Part shown: in pieces, positions 52,001-61,883 of the stretch
Position numbering within the stretch: position 1 is the first letter of the stretch
Layout of the letters: each line of letters opens with the position of its first letter
From: Myxococcales bacterium
GTDB lineage: Bacteria; Myxococcota_A; Polyangia; Polyangiales; JADJMO01
Reading direction: 5' to 3'
DNA: 64,000 bases
Assembly: GCA_016709545.1 (NCBI GenBank)
Contig: JADJMO010000004.1
Span: 62,001-126,000, forward strand
Notes under the pieces: model-generated
Databases searched by the model: none
What the model was told of the DNA's origin: nothing
The model's input: the letters and a program-made list of their open reading frames with translations, nothing else
Program-made: the position numbers and the translations under genes

Positions 52001-54501
52001 GTCGGGCAGGCCGAAGAAGAGGCGCTGCACAGATAGGGCGCGCAGCTCACGGGGCTGCCCGCCGCACCGGCGACGTTGCTGCAGGAGCCGTTGCTGGAGG
52101 CCCCCGCCGCGATCGAGCAGGCGTCGCAGTTGCCCGAGCAACCGCTGTTGCAGCACACGCCGTCGGCGCAGAACCCGCTCGAGCACTCGCCGGCCGCGGA
52201 GCACGCGACGCCGAGGGCCTTCTGCGGCTGGCACTTGGAGACCGTCGTGTCGCAGTAGTTGCCGGCCTGGCAGTTGGCCGAGGTCGCGCAGGTGCCGGCG
52301 CAGGCCGAGGTCGAGCCGCTGCAGTAGTAGGGCGAGCAGGTCGAGGGCGAGGCCGACGAGAGGATGGTGCAGGTGCCGTTGGCGGTCGCGCCGAGGGCCA
52401 GCGAGCACACGTCGCACGCGCCGCCGCAGGCGGTGTTGCAGCAGAACCCGTCCACGCAGTTGCCGCTCGTGCACTGCACGTTGCTCGAGCAGGCGTTGCC
52501 GTTGGCGAGCGTGCCGCTGCACGTGCTGCCGGAGCAGAAGCTGCCACCGGCGCACTGCGAACCGCTCGAGCACGAGCTGTAGCAGGCAGCGGTGCCGCTG
52601 CAGACGTAAGGCGCGCACGAGGGGCTGCCGGTCGCCCCGGCCGCGAGGATCGTGCAGGTGCCGTTGGCCGAGGCGCCGAGGGCCGCGCTGCACACGTCGC
52701 ACGCGCCACCGCAGGCGCTGTTGCAGCAGAACCCGTCGACGCAGTTGCCGCTCGAGCACTGGTTGTTGCCAGCGCACGCGACGCCCTGCGCCTTCTTGGC
52801 GGTGCACGCCGACCCGTTGCAGTAGTTGCCGCTCGCGCACTGCCCATCGGCCGAGCAGCTCGCGTAGCAGGCGGTGCCCCCCGAGCACGCGTAGGGGGCG
52901 CAGCTCGGCGAGCCCACCGCGCCGGCGGCGAGCGTGGTGCAGGAGCCGTTGCTGCTCGCGCCGAGCGAGGCCGCGCACACGTCGCAGCTGCCGCCGCTGC
53001 AGGCCGAGTTGCAGCAGAACCCGTTGGCGCAGAAGCCGGTGCTGCACTGGTTGTTCGTGGAGCAGGCGGTGCCGGTCGCGAGCTTGGCGACGCACGCCGA
53101 GCCGTTGCAGTAGTTGCCGCTCGCGCACTGGACGTCCGAGGAGCAGCTCGCGTAGCAGGCCGCCGTGCCCGCGCAGACGTAGGGCGAGCAGCCTGCGAGG
53201 GCGGTGCCCGCGACCGCGTTGGTGCAGGTGCCGTTCGCCGACGCGCCGAGCGAGGCCGCGCACACGTCGCAGGTGCCCGAGTTGCACGCGGTATTGCAAC
53301 AGAACCCGTCGACGCAGTTGCCGCTCGAGCACTGGTTGTTGCCCGCGCACGCGACGCCCTGGGCCTTCTTGGCCGTGCAGGCCGAGCCGTTGCAGTAGTT
53401 GCCGCTCGCGCACTGGCCGTCGGCCGAGCAGCTCGCGTAGCAGGCCGCCGTGCCCGAGCAGACGTAAGGGGAGCAGCTCGCGAGCGCCGTGCCGGCGGTG
53501 ACGTTGGTGCAGGTGCCGTTGACCGACGCGCCGAGCGAGGCCGCGCACACGTCGCAGGTGCCCGAGTTGCAGGCCGAGTTGCAGCAGAACCCGTCGACGC
53601 AGTTGCCGCTCGAGCACTGGTTGTTGCTCGCGCACGCCACGCCCTGGGCCCGCTTCGCGACGCACGATCCACCCGAGCAGTACCGGCTGCTGATGCAGTA
53701 GGTGTCGTTCACGCACGAACCCGGGCAGGTCGCGGATCCGGTGCATACGTAGGGAGAACAGCTCGGGCTGCCCGCCGAGCCGAGGCTGTAGTTGGTGCAG
53801 GTGCCCGGTGAGGCCGAGCAATCCTGGCAGCCACCGGTACACGTGGAGTTGCAGCAGTACCCGTCCACGCAGTTGCCGCTGGTACACGCGGCCCCGACCG
53901 AGCACCCCGTGCCGTTGCTGCACTTGGTCTTGATGGTGACCGCGATGACGTTGGAGGCGTCGTTGGCGGTGCTGTCGCCGGCGTTGCTGACCGCGTTGCC
54001 CGCGCCGTAGATGGTGGTCGTGGCGCAGGTGGACGCCGGCGCGGTGATGGCGAACCCGAACGCGACCGCGTTGCCGGACATGGGCTTGCGGGCGTTGTGG
54101 GTGACCTCGCCGGAGACGAGCTTGACGTAGGCGTCGCCGTTCAGCGAGAGCGTGCCGCCCGCGACGTTCATCGACACGTCGAAGCCGCCCGAGTTGTTGT
54201 TGGGGGGGCCGCTGACGCTCAGGTTGAGGGTCGCCCCGACCGTCGAGCCCGCCGTGAGGTAGGCGGTCTGGCCGTTGCTGTACGTGGTGCCGTTGATGGT
54301 CATCGTCACGGTCGGCACGTTGCCGCCGCTGTGACACGAACAGCCCGAGATCGAGTACCCGGTGATGCCGGTGGAGGAGGCGCCCGCGTCCGCCACCGTC
54401 CACAGACACGCGAACAGGGTGGCCCACGCGAGCAGGACGCGACCCCATGCACCCATGTTCGACTCCGTGTTGATCGAGCGGTGGTTCTTCGAATGCGCCA
54501 T
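49084..54501 (-). CDS. Giant Cys-repeat surface protein with MYXO-CTERM tail
   Basis: 1805 residues. A signal peptide (MGAWGRVLLAWATLFACLW) leads to an N-terminal domain (about 45-195) with ISGCSCHSGG, like the choice-of-anchor V domain. Then come 14 Cys modules of the type SGNCVDGFCCNSACNSGTCD, each followed by short loops (CSPYVC, CASGNYCNGS). From about residue 1680 there is an Asp/Ala/Thr-rich stalk. The end GGCGCRTTYAPTTAAPFALL plus helix and poly-Arg is a MYXO-CTERM signal for outer surface sorting. Start 54501 lies two bases after the upstream stop; ATG 54456 (GGAG seven bases upstream) is equally plausible. The frame is intact over 5.4 kb. Probably an extracellular adhesin or matrix protein. 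Confidence 0.9.
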   Translation of the reverse strand: MAHSKNHRSINTESNMGAWGRVLLAWATLFACLWTVADAGASSTGITGYSISGCSCHSGGNVPTVTMTINGTTYSNGQTAYLTAGSTVGATLNLSVSGPPNNNSGGFDVSMNVAGGTLSLNGDAYVKLVSGEVTHNARKPMSGNAVAFGFAITAPASTCATTTIYGAGNAVSNAGDSTANDASNVIAVTIKTKCSNGTGCSVGAACTSGNCVDGYCCNSTCTGGCQDCSASPGTCTNYSLGSAGSPSCSPYVCTGSATCPGSCVNDTYCISSRYCSGGSCVAKRAQGVACASNNQCSSGNCVDGFCCNSACNSGTCDVCAASLGASVNGTCTNVTAGTALASCSPYVCSGTAACYASCSADGQCASGNYCNGSACTAKKAQGVACAGNNQCSSGNCVDGFCCNTACNSGTCDVCAASLGASANGTCTNAVAGTALAGCSPYVCAGTAACYASCSSDVQCASGNYCNGSACVAKLATGTACSTNNQCSTGFCANGFCCNSACSGGSCDVCAASLGASSNGSCTTLAAGAVGSPSCAPYACSGGTACYASCSADGQCASGNYCNGSACTAKKAQGVACAGNNQCSSGNCVDGFCCNSACGGACDVCSAALGASANGTCTILAAGATGSPSCAPYVCSGTAACYSSCSSGSQCAGGSFCSGSTCSGTLANGNACSSNVQCTSGNCVDGFCCNTACGGACDVCSLALGATANGTCTILSSASPSTCSPYYCSGSTSACAGTCATSANCQAGNYCDTTVSKCQPQKALGVACSAAGECSSGFCADGVCCNSGCSGNCDACSIAAGASSNGSCSNVAGAAGSPVSCAPYLCSASSSACPTTCASDAACRTGNYCDGASKCTAKLGDGNACTAANQCTSGNCVDGFCCNTSCSGSCDACSAALGASANGTCTSVSGGGSPSCAPYLCKGTTATCPATCGTTSDCVSGSYCDGTSKCVSKLGLGAVCSSAVQCSSGNCVDGFCCNSGCSGSCDVCSAALGASANGTCTNVSGGGAPSCSPYLCRGTTSTCPATCASSSDCASGNYCDATSHCSPKLGPGSSCSAAGQCTSGFCADGFCCNTACSGGCDVCSAALGATVNGTCTNVSGAGSPSCSPYLCKGTAAACPSTCAATSDCASGNYCDGTGHCAAMLGLGVACTSAGQCSSGFCADGFCCNSSCTSQCEACNIAGSLGSCRAVTGAPIAPRATCTTDGSACGGTCDGVTATACAYPTSSTSCRAASCTSGTATLPAGCNGAGACPAISTVSCGAFACVGSVCAGGCATDGDCASGNYCAGGSCKPKKANGVTCALTNECTSGFCVDGVCCNAGCTGQCQSCATGTCSAVTGAPVGGRASCVTDGSSCSGACNGVDGLGCTYPAGTTSCRAASCSAGIATSPASCDGSGKCPTLATTTCAPYKCAGTACATTCAADSECTTGTFCGGGECIGKLGNGSPCISGTQCGTGHCVDGVCCDTSCSGQCEACNLPSKAGTCSAVTGAPVGTRADCASDGSLCGGLCDGTVRTSCKYPAAETVCRAGTCTSGVATLEAKCSGTGNCPAKKTQDCTPFSCGAKACLGDCATDTDCTTTTFCSGGVCKPKLANGSTCSATSQCSSGFCVDGLCCDKGCTGQCEGCDLKGKEGTCTTNTGDPRPGRPACEGTGACKGSCDGVDATKCKPGTSTAESCNGVDDNCNGSTDEGDLCPGGGTCVSGACSGGSDAGDAGADGGDADPDATDGATDADPDAADATADGATDAADAGDDGSVVTDSAADDADASPELPFQEGGGCGCRTTYAPTTAAPFALLALGAALARRRRR

Positions 54502-54503
54502 GA

Positions 54504-55163
54504 TCAGGGGCCCCCATCCACTTCCGGTGGGTCGACTCGCCGACCCTTCACCCAGAGCTCACGTCGCACGCTGCCGTCCTCCGACCAGATCGTCGTCGGA
54601 CCGTCGCGGTAGTCGTCCTTGTAGGAGATCTCGGCGAGCCGCTGACCGGCCGCGCTCCACTCCACGAACACCCCGTCGGAGTGCCCGTTCTTGAACTCCT
54701 CGGTGCGCGCCGCGGTGCCGTTCGGGAACCAGATCACCCAGCGGCCGTGCTTCTGGCCGTTCAGGTACTGGCCCTCGCTCACGTAACCGCTCACGTCGGC
54801 GACCGTCCACGAGCCCTCGCGGACGGCCTCGCCGCCGTCGCTCGGGTGGATGCAGCCCTTGAGCGTGCGCTTGAGCCCGAGCGGCTCGACGAAGTTCGTC
54901 CACTCCGTGCCCGGCGGACAGCTCGGCGAGGGCGGCGCGGCGCTCGGTCGCGGCGCCACGCGCGCGGAGTCGACGGGCAACACCGTCAGCGGGATCGTCG
55001 GAGGAGGCGCCGGGTGCGTGCGCACCGAGGGCGAGCCGCTGGCGGGGATCGTCAGCAGGGGCGCGGTCGGGCCGGGCGCGCGGAACGCGTACGCGAGCCC
55101 GGCGACCACGCCGCCGAACACGAGGAGCCCCGCGAGGGGCCCGCGCCACGGGCCGCTCGCCAT
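54504..55163 (-). CDS. Membrane-anchored MORN-type repeat protein
   Basis: 219 residues. One N-terminal membrane helix (about 8-28), a Pro-rich linker (35-75), a short Cys-containing part (CPPGTEWTNFVEPLGLKRTL), then MORN_2/YwqK-like repeats (about 115-210): LNGQKHGRWVIWFPNGTAAR, EEFKNGHSDGVFVEWSAAGQ, YRDGPTTIWSEDGSVRRELW. These repeats form beta-hairpin ladders and are often found in surface or antitoxin-like proteins. ATG overlaps the fibronectin-type gene stop (TGATG), and the next gene begins right after its stop, so it is the middle gene of a three-gene operon. Confidence 0.85.
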   Translation of the reverse strand: MASGPWRGPLAGLLVFGGVVAGLAYAFRAPGPTAPLLTIPASGSPSVRTHPAPPPTIPLTVLPVDSARVAPRPSAAPPSPSCPPGTEWTNFVEPLGLKRTLKGCIHPSDGGEAVREGSWTVADVSGYVSEGQYLNGQKHGRWVIWFPNGTAARTEEFKNGHSDGVFVEWSAAGQRLAEISYKDDYRDGPTTIWSEDGSVRRELWVKGRRVDPPEVDGGP

Positions 55164-58100
55164 CAGTTGTCCCAGGCGCCCTGGGTGATCCACTCCGAGA
55201 CGTAGTTCTCGTAGGTGGGGTTGGGGGTGCCGCCCGAGGGCATGCGGGTGCCGCTCACGCACGTGCCCGCGAAGTTGCCCGTCATCTTGCGGTAGACGGC
55301 GCTGCCGAACGGCGAACCGGGGACCACCAGCGGGAGCGCGCCGCTCGAGCAGGTGGGCGGGTTGGTCTTGAACGACGAGTACCCGGCGGTGAGCCCCGCG
55401 TAGGTGAACGAGAACGAGTGACAGCCGCCCGCGCAGCCGCCGCCCGCGGGCGCCGCGGTCCACACCGGCGCGAGGAAGGTGGAGTAGCTCGTGGCCGTGG
55501 TCGCCGAGGCCCAGTTCGAGCCCGTCTCCACGTTGCTCGCCGCGTCCTCCGCGCGCACCGACACCGAGTAGTTCTGGCGCGAGACGAGGCCGGTGATCGT
55601 GTGATTCGTGGCGCCGAACGCGGTGGTCGCGACCGCGCCGCCGCCGGCAGTGCACGCCGCGTACGAGGTGTAGGTCGTGGTCGACCAGCAGAGCCGGTAG
55701 CGCACCGCCGAGACGTCGCTCGCCGCGTTCCAGGTGACCGCGAGCCTCTGGCTCGAGCTCACGCCGGTCGCGTAGACGCCCGTGACCGTCGGTCCACCGC
55801 CCCACACCGGCGGCGTCACGTCGACGTCGGTGGCCTTGCTGAGCACCACCGTGTTGGCGTCCAGGTTGCCCGCGCCGTCGCGAGCACGCACGCGCACGTG
55901 GTACGTGCTGCCCGGCAGGAGCCCGGTCAGCGTGGTCGAGGTGACGCCGATCACGGTCTTGCCGACCGAGAAGCCCGGGTTGCAGTCGGTCGCGACCGTG
56001 CTGGAGCACAGATCGTAGGCGATCGCGCCCGCGCCGGTGACCGTGTCCGAGGCCGCGGCCCAGTTCACCGCGAGCGTGGTCGTGCCCGTCGAGGTGAGCG
56101 AGACGATGCCGCCGAAGGTCGGCGGGAAGGTGTCGGCCATGGTGGCCGCGCTCTTCACGATCGCGTTGCCGTCGCTGTTGCCGGCGACGTCCACCGCGCG
56201 ACACCGCACGTAGTAGGGGGTGCTCGGCGAGAGCCCCGTGATCTGCGCGCTGGTCGCGCCCGGCGCCGTGGTGAGGGTCGACGGCGAGGTGAGCGAGGGG
56301 CTCGTCGACCAGGTGAGGACGTAGACCAGCTGGGTGCTCGCGCTCACGTCGTCGGTCGCGGCGGTCCAACCGACGGCGAGCGCCGAGGCCCCGGCGGCGC
56401 CCGCGGCAGGGCCCACCGACCCGCACCCGGAGAACACGGGCGGCGTGCCGTCGAGCACCGTCTTGCCGGAGACGACCGCGGTGTTGGCGTCGAGGTTGCT
56501 GCTCGCGTCGCGCGCGAGCACGCGGAAGTAGTAGTCCTTGGTCGGGGTGAGGCCGGTGAACGTGTAGCTCGTCCCGCCGGTGACCGTCGCGAAAGGCACG
56601 AACCCGCCGCCGAGGCACCCGACGGCCGTCAGCGACCGGCACAGCAGGTACTGCATGCCCGCGTGCGCGGTCACGTCGTCGGTCGCCGGATCCCAGTTGA
56701 CGGTCAGCGACGTGGCCGAGGCCCCGCTGATCGACTTCGCGCCCGCGAACGTGGGCGCGGTCGTGTCGCCCGGCATCGTCACGCTCTTCGAGACGGTGTT
56801 CCCGTCGCGGTTGCCAGCGGCGTCGCGCGCGCGCACGCCGAGGGCGATCACCTGCTTGGGCGACAGGCCGTTGATGACGTACGAGGTCGCGCCCGGCACG
56901 CTCGTGTAGGTGGGCGCCACGGTGAAATCCGCGGCGAGCTTGCCGGTGAACAGGTCGTAGAGGATCGCCGGCTTGGCGGTGACGTCGTCGGTCGCGGCCT
57001 TCCACGTGACCAGCAGCGAGGTCGACGACTGGGGCACCGCGTCGAGCAACCCGTCGAACACCGGCGCCTTGGTGTCGGGGAGCGTCGCGCCCGACACGGT
57101 CTTGGTGTTGGCGTCGACGTTGAGCGCCGCGTCGACCGCGCGGACGACGAAGTGGTAGGTCTTGCCCGGGACGAGGCCGTCGAGGGGGAACGTGGTGACG
57201 CCCGGGTCGGTGACCGCGAGGGGCGTCGTGAAGTCGACCGTCGTCGCCGAGGCGCCCGCGTAGATCCGGTAGACGAGCTCGGCCGACGAGTTCACGTCGT
57301 CGGTGGCCGCGGCCCACGTGAGGCGGATCGAGGTGGGGCCGAGCGTGGTCGCGGTGTCGAGGCCGCCGAACACCGGCGGCGTGGTGTCGGCGAGCGTCTT
57401 GATGGTGCGCTCGACGACGTTCTTGTCCTGGTTGCCCGCCTGGTCGCGCGCGCGCACGACCACGTAGTAGGTCGTGAGCGGCGTGAGGCCGGTCAGCGTG
57501 AAGGAGGTCGCGCCACCGAGCGTCGAGAAGCTCGGCGAGGTGAAGTCCTCGCCGCCCGAGGTCGTCGCGGTGAACACGTCGTAGAAGATCCCGTCGGCCT
57601 TCGAGTAGTCGTCGGTCGCGCTGCTCCACCGCAGATCGACGCTGCGCGCACCGAGCGCGGTCGCCGACTCGAGCCCCGCGAACGTGGGCGGCAGGATGTC
57701 CGGCGAAGAGGCCGTCTTGGCGCTCTTCTCGACCGTGTTCGCGTCGACGTTGCCGGCCGAGTCGCGCGCACGAACGGTGAAGTAGTAGGTGGTGGAGACG
57801 TCGAGGGTCGTGGCGGTGTACTCGGTCACCCCGGAGGCCGTCGTGAAGACGGGCTTGGAGAAGTCGTACTTGCCAGCGACGGTGGAGCGGAAGACGTCGT
57901 ATTTGAGGTACTTCGCGGCGTCGACGTTGTCCTTGCCGTCGTTCCAGAGGAGCTTGATCGACGTGCCGATCGCCGTCGCGCTGAACAGCCCCTCGAAGGT
58001 GGGCGCGGTCTTGTCGAGCGTCTGACCGGACTTCTCGCGCAGGTTCTCGTCCATGTTGCCGGAGGCGTCGACCGCGCGCACCACGAGCGCGTAGGTCTTC

Positions 58101-58792
58101 GCCTCCTCGAGGCCCTTCACGACGGCGCTGGTCGCGCCCGGCGCGGTCTCGAGGTCGGGCTTGGTGAAGTCGTAGGTGCCGGTCTTCGAGGCGAGGAACA
58201 CGCGGTAGCGAATGCCCGCGGGCTTGGTCCCGTCGTCGGTCGCCGCGGCCCACCGCGCCTCCACGGCGTCCTTGTCGGCGCCGCTCACGTTGGTCACGCC
58301 GGCGAACCGGGGCGGGGTGGAGTCGGTCGTCGCCGCGTCCTTCTCGACGGTGTTGCCGTCCTCGTTGCCGCTGCCATCCACCGCGTGGACGACGAACCAG
58401 TAGTGCTGGCCGGGCAAGAGGCCCGTCAGCGTGAACCCGCTCGCGCCCGCCGGCGACGTGGCCCATGGGGTCTTCAGGTCGACTCCGCCCGCCTTGTCGC
58501 CGACGTAGACACGGTAGGCGATGCGCGCCGCCTCGGTGGTGTCGTCGGTCGCGGCCTTCCACGTGAGCGCAACACTGCTCTCGCTCGCCACCGTCGCCGT
58601 CTCGACGCCCGCGAACGTGGGCGCGGTGTGGTCGCCCGGGATCGCCGTCTCGGTCTCGGCGCCGACGTCGGTCTCGACCGCGGGGGGCGGGTCGTCCCCC
58701 TTGCAGGCGGCGACGCCGAGCACGGACCACGCACCGAGCAGCGCGACCATGGACGCACGCACTCCGCTCCCCTTGCGGAACCAGACCAGCAT
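55163..58792 (-). CDS. Lipoprotein with ten fibronectin-III domains and a terminal CxxCH domain
   Basis: 1209 residues. ATG 58792 gives a signal peptide with lipobox LGVAAC (Cys30). Ten fibronectin type III domains of about 95-100 residues follow. Each starts like TPPVFGGLDTATTLGPTSIR, has a W.AATDD core and ends YxxxVRAxDxxGNxDxNT. The last 100 residues differ: GGCAGGCHSFSF holds a CxxCH heme-type motif, and SAVYRKMTG, RMPSGG and YVSEWITQGAWDN match the distal methionine and helices of c-type cytochrome domains in myxobacterial and planctomycete proteins. A heme on a long spacer at the cell surface is plausible. GGAGG lies upstream of the start. Confidence 0.88.
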   Translation of the reverse strand: MLVWFRKGSGVRASMVALLGAWSVLGVAACKGDDPPPAVETDVGAETETAIPGDHTAPTFAGVETATVASESSVALTWKAATDDTTEAARIAYRVYVGDKAGGVDLKTPWATSPAGASGFTLTGLLPGQHYWFVVHAVDGSGNEDGNTVEKDAATTDSTPPRFAGVTNVSGADKDAVEARWAAATDDGTKPAGIRYRVFLASKTGTYDFTKPDLETAPGATSAVVKGLEEAKTYALVVRAVDASGNMDENLREKSGQTLDKTAPTFEGLFSATAIGTSIKLLWNDGKDNVDAAKYLKYDVFRSTVAGKYDFSKPVFTTASGVTEYTATTLDVSTTYYFTVRARDSAGNVDANTVEKSAKTASSPDILPPTFAGLESATALGARSVDLRWSSATDDYSKADGIFYDVFTATTSGGEDFTSPSFSTLGGATSFTLTGLTPLTTYYVVVRARDQAGNQDKNVVERTIKTLADTTPPVFGGLDTATTLGPTSIRLTWAAATDDVNSSAELVYRIYAGASATTVDFTTPLAVTDPGVTTFPLDGLVPGKTYHFVVRAVDAALNVDANTKTVSGATLPDTKAPVFDGLLDAVPQSSTSLLVTWKAATDDVTAKPAILYDLFTGKLAADFTVAPTYTSVPGATSYVINGLSPKQVIALGVRARDAAGNRDGNTVSKSVTMPGDTTAPTFAGAKSISGASATSLTVNWDPATDDVTAHAGMQYLLCRSLTAVGCLGGGFVPFATVTGGTSYTFTGLTPTKDYYFRVLARDASSNLDANTAVVSGKTVLDGTPPVFSGCGSVGPAAGAAGASALAVGWTAATDDVSASTQLVYVLTWSTSPSLTSPSTLTTAPGATSAQITGLSPSTPYYVRCRAVDVAGNSDGNAIVKSAATMADTFPPTFGGIVSLTSTGTTTLAVNWAAASDTVTGAGAIAYDLCSSTVATDCNPGFSVGKTVIGVTSTTLTGLLPGSTYHVRVRARDGAGNLDANTVVLSKATDVDVTPPVWGGGPTVTGVYATGVSSSQRLAVTWNAASDVSAVRYRLCWSTTTYTSYAACTAGGGAVATTAFGATNHTITGLVSRQNYSVSVRAEDAASNVETGSNWASATTATSYSTFLAPVWTAAPAGGGCAGGCHSFSFTYAGLTAGYSSFKTNPPTCSSGALPLVVPGSPFGSAVYRKMTGNFAGTCVSGTRMPSGGTPNPTYENYVSEWITQGAWDN

Positions 58793-58935
58793 CTCCCACC
58801 GCCCTCCAGCACGAGACTTAGCTGGGAACGACCTTTCGAGCCATCCCCACAATCATTTCGTCGTGCGTCGGTCGCCAGCCGTTTCGAACCTCGACAGCTC
58901 ATCCGTGGATGGCCCGAGAAATCAGCTGCGGAAGC

Positions 58936-61848
58936 TCACCGGCGGGAGCTGGGCTCAGGTTCTCCGACACCGAGGGCCGGGTCGCTGATCGGGGCCGCCG
59001 GCAGGCGCATCGAGCTCGCCCGCATCGACGGCATCTCGCCGGTCGCCTCGGCGGGGTGCATCCCGAACTGCCGGAGCTTCGTGTAGAACGTGACCTTGCT
59101 GACGCCGAGCGCGCGCGCCGCGCGGGTGACGCTGCGCTGGCTCTTCTCGTAGGCGTCGAGGTACGCGAGCCGCTCGACGTCGGCCAGCGGGAGGATGCCG
59201 GTGGCGTCGCGGAGCGCGATCGCCGAGGCCGAGGGCGGGCCGGACATCGGCGGCGGCTCGCTCATCCGCCCGCGCGACAGCGCCGAGGGCACCCGATCCA
59301 GCGTCGGGGTGTCGCTCGGCAGCAGGCTCACCTCGCCCTCGATGACGTTCGCGAGCTCGCGCACGTTGCCCGGCCAGGGGTAGGCGGCGAGCGCTTGCTC
59401 GACCTCGGGGGTCATCGTGCGCACGGCCTTGCTCTGGCGGGTCCCCACCTCGCGCACGTAGTGGCGCGCGAGCAGGACGACGTCGCCCGGGCGCTCTCTG
59501 AGCGCCGGGAGAGCGATCTGCAGCACGCGCAGGCGGTGGAGCAGATCGAGCCGGAATCGGCCGCGATCGACGTCGATCGCGAGGTCGCGCTGGGCGGTGG
59601 CGAGCGCGCGCGCGCGCACCGGGCGCTCGACGCTCGACCCGAGGCGCGTGACGACCCGCTCCTGGAGCACGCGCAGGAGCTTGGCCTGCATGTCGAGCGG
59701 CAAGTCGACGATCTCGTCGAGCAGCAAGGTCCCGTCGCCGGCCAGCTCGAACTTGCCGACCATGCCCTCCGATCGAGCACCCGTGAACGCGCCGCGCTCG
59801 TAGCCGAACAGCTCGGCCTCGAGGAGATCGCGGGGGAGCGCGGCGCAGTTGATGGCGACGAAGGGTTCGCGCGCGCGCGGCCCACCCGCGTGGATCGCCT
59901 GCGCGAGCAGCTCCTTGCCGGTGCCGCTCGCCGATGATGAGGACGCTCGCGTCGACGGCGGCCGCGCGTCGCGCCATCTCGAGCGCCGCGAGCAGGGCGC
60001 TGTCCTGCCCCCGCAGATCGGCGAACGTGTAGCGGGTGCGCGGGCCGACCAGCTTCTGCGCCATCTTCTGGGCGCGCTCGTACTCGACGAGCGTGACCAC
60101 GAGGCCCTCGCCAGCGACGTCGCGCGCGTGCACGACGACCGAGCCGCTCGGCAGGCGCACCACGACGCCGTCGGGCCGCTCCGGCGTGGAGAGCGCGACG
60201 ACCAGCGCGGAGAGCTCGGGGAAATCGGTGAGCCGCTTGTCGAGCAGCCGCTGGTGCTCCACCCGGAGCGCGCGCGCGGCGGTGGCGTTCGCCGCCGTCA
60301 CGACGAGCTGCCGATCGAGGGCGAGGAGGCCGTCGCGCATGGCGTCGATGGTGGCCGCGAGCCTGCGACCGAGCGACGCCGAGGCCGAGGTGGCGCGCAT
60401 GCGACCGAGCGCCAGGCCACCGAACGTGGCGAGCAGCTCGAGCGCCGCGTGGTCGGCGCCGGAGAACGCGCTGCCGCGGCCGTGCTTGTCGACGTAGATC
60501 GCGCCCTCCACCCCCGAGGTGCGCATGGGCGCGACCAGCACCGGGCCCGCCTGTGGGGCGTCGCTCCCGCCGCGTCGATCGCGGGCGACCGGTGGGCGTG
60601 ACGGCGCGTCGACCAGCGTGTGCAGCACCGGCTCGCGCCAGAGGTCCTCGTCTTCGCGGCCGAGGCCGATCACCCCGAGTGGGCGCAGGCGACCGTGCAC
60701 GCGCTCGACGATGGCGACGGCGGGCGCGCCGAGCTGCTCGCTCACGACCGCGAGCAGGCCTTTGATCAGCGCGCCCTCGTCGACCGCGCCCTCGAGCCGC
60801 GCGAGGGCCCTCGCGATCGCGCGCGCGCGCTCCCGCTCGGCGAACGTGCTCGCGACGATCTGCGCGAGGTCGCCCTCCACGCGCTCGAGCTCGGACAGGG
60901 CTGCGCTCGCCGAGGCGTCGAGCAGGTCGATGGAGTCGCGGATCGAGTCGACCGGAGCGCCCTGGGCCTCGAGCGCGTCGGCGGCGCGCACCTGCCGATC
61001 GAGGCCGATGGCGAGCGTGGACTGCACGTGGGCGCGCATGCGATCGCGCGCGTCGAGGCGGACCCCCACCTCGCGCGGCATCGCGCGATCGGCGTCGCGG
61101 CGGCCGTGCACGCGGAACGCCTGGCGCAGGGCGATGCGATCGCGGAACGTGGCCGCATCGCCCAGCAAGGCGCGGGCACGGGCCACCCAGCCGCTCGCCC
61201 CCTCGCCCGACTGGAACAGGTCGGGGGCGAGGCCGAGCACGCGCAGGATGGTGCGACCGGCGTCGCGCAAGAGACCGGCGCGCTCGAGATCGGCGATCGC
61301 CTCGGCCACCCGATCGAGCTCGTTCTTGGTGGTGGCCTGCACGACCGCGCGCAGCGCCCGCGTACGCAGATCGGAGCCGCGCAGCTCGAGCTCGCACGGC
61401 ACGCGCGCATAGAACGCCTCGAGGGCGAGCAGGTCGGCGATCTCTCCGAACCAGGGCGTGCCCTCGAGGGTCCGCGGCTCGGGCAGCTTGGTGCTCCCGC
61501 GCCGCAGCGCCACGATCGAGGCCAGGAGTGTGCGCGCCGGCGCGTCCTCGCTCGGCAGGTTTCCTGCGGTGTCGAGGTGAACGGTGGCGCGATCCTCGTC
61601 GTCCATGACGGGGGCCATCTCGGCGAGGCCGAGCTCGCACATCGCCACGAGCGGCGCACGATCCGCTGCCGACGGCGCTCCTCGACGAGCAGCCCGAGCG
61701 CGCCCGGGTCGTTGCCCGACCAGCAGCGCGCGCGCGCGAGACGGATGGCGGCGATCGGGCGGCCCGTCTCTGCCGCCGCCTCGAGGGCCCGTTCTCTCGC
61801 TTCGAGGGTCGCCGCGAGCCACGAGGACGCGGTCGACGAGGGAACCAT
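58936..61848 (-). CDS. Sigma-54 activator with GAF-like sensor domain, two frameshifts
   Basis: About 970 residues. The helical N-terminal part (1-330) resembles scaffold regions of kinase-type activators. A GAF-like domain (about 355-490) has LLAVVSEQLGAPAVAIVERV and GAIYVDKHGRGSAFSGADHA. A short PAS-like segment is next. The AAA+ domain then has Walker A GES-GTGKE, GAFTGA (complete), LLLDEIVDLPLDMQ and YPWPGNVRELANVI. The end is a Fis-type helix-turn-helix (RSVTRAARALGVSKVTFYTK). Breaks lie near 61668 (one base lost) and 59928 (two bases, AG, lost in the Ser codon of the Walker motif). No receiver domain; the GAF domain probably senses a small ligand. ATG 61848. Confidence 0.88.
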
Positions 61849-61883
61849 CACGACGATTGTATCCGAATCGCGAAGTCGACGAC

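Noticed and set aside
50137..53811. Forward open frame of 1224 codons opposite the Cys-module protein
   Set aside because: Composed almost only of Ala, Gly, Arg and Val; an antisense shadow of the repeats on the other strand.
55418..59086. Forward open frame of 1222 codons opposite the fibronectin-III gene
   Set aside because: Arg/Gly/Val/His-rich shadow with no motif; the reverse strand has clear fibronectin domains.
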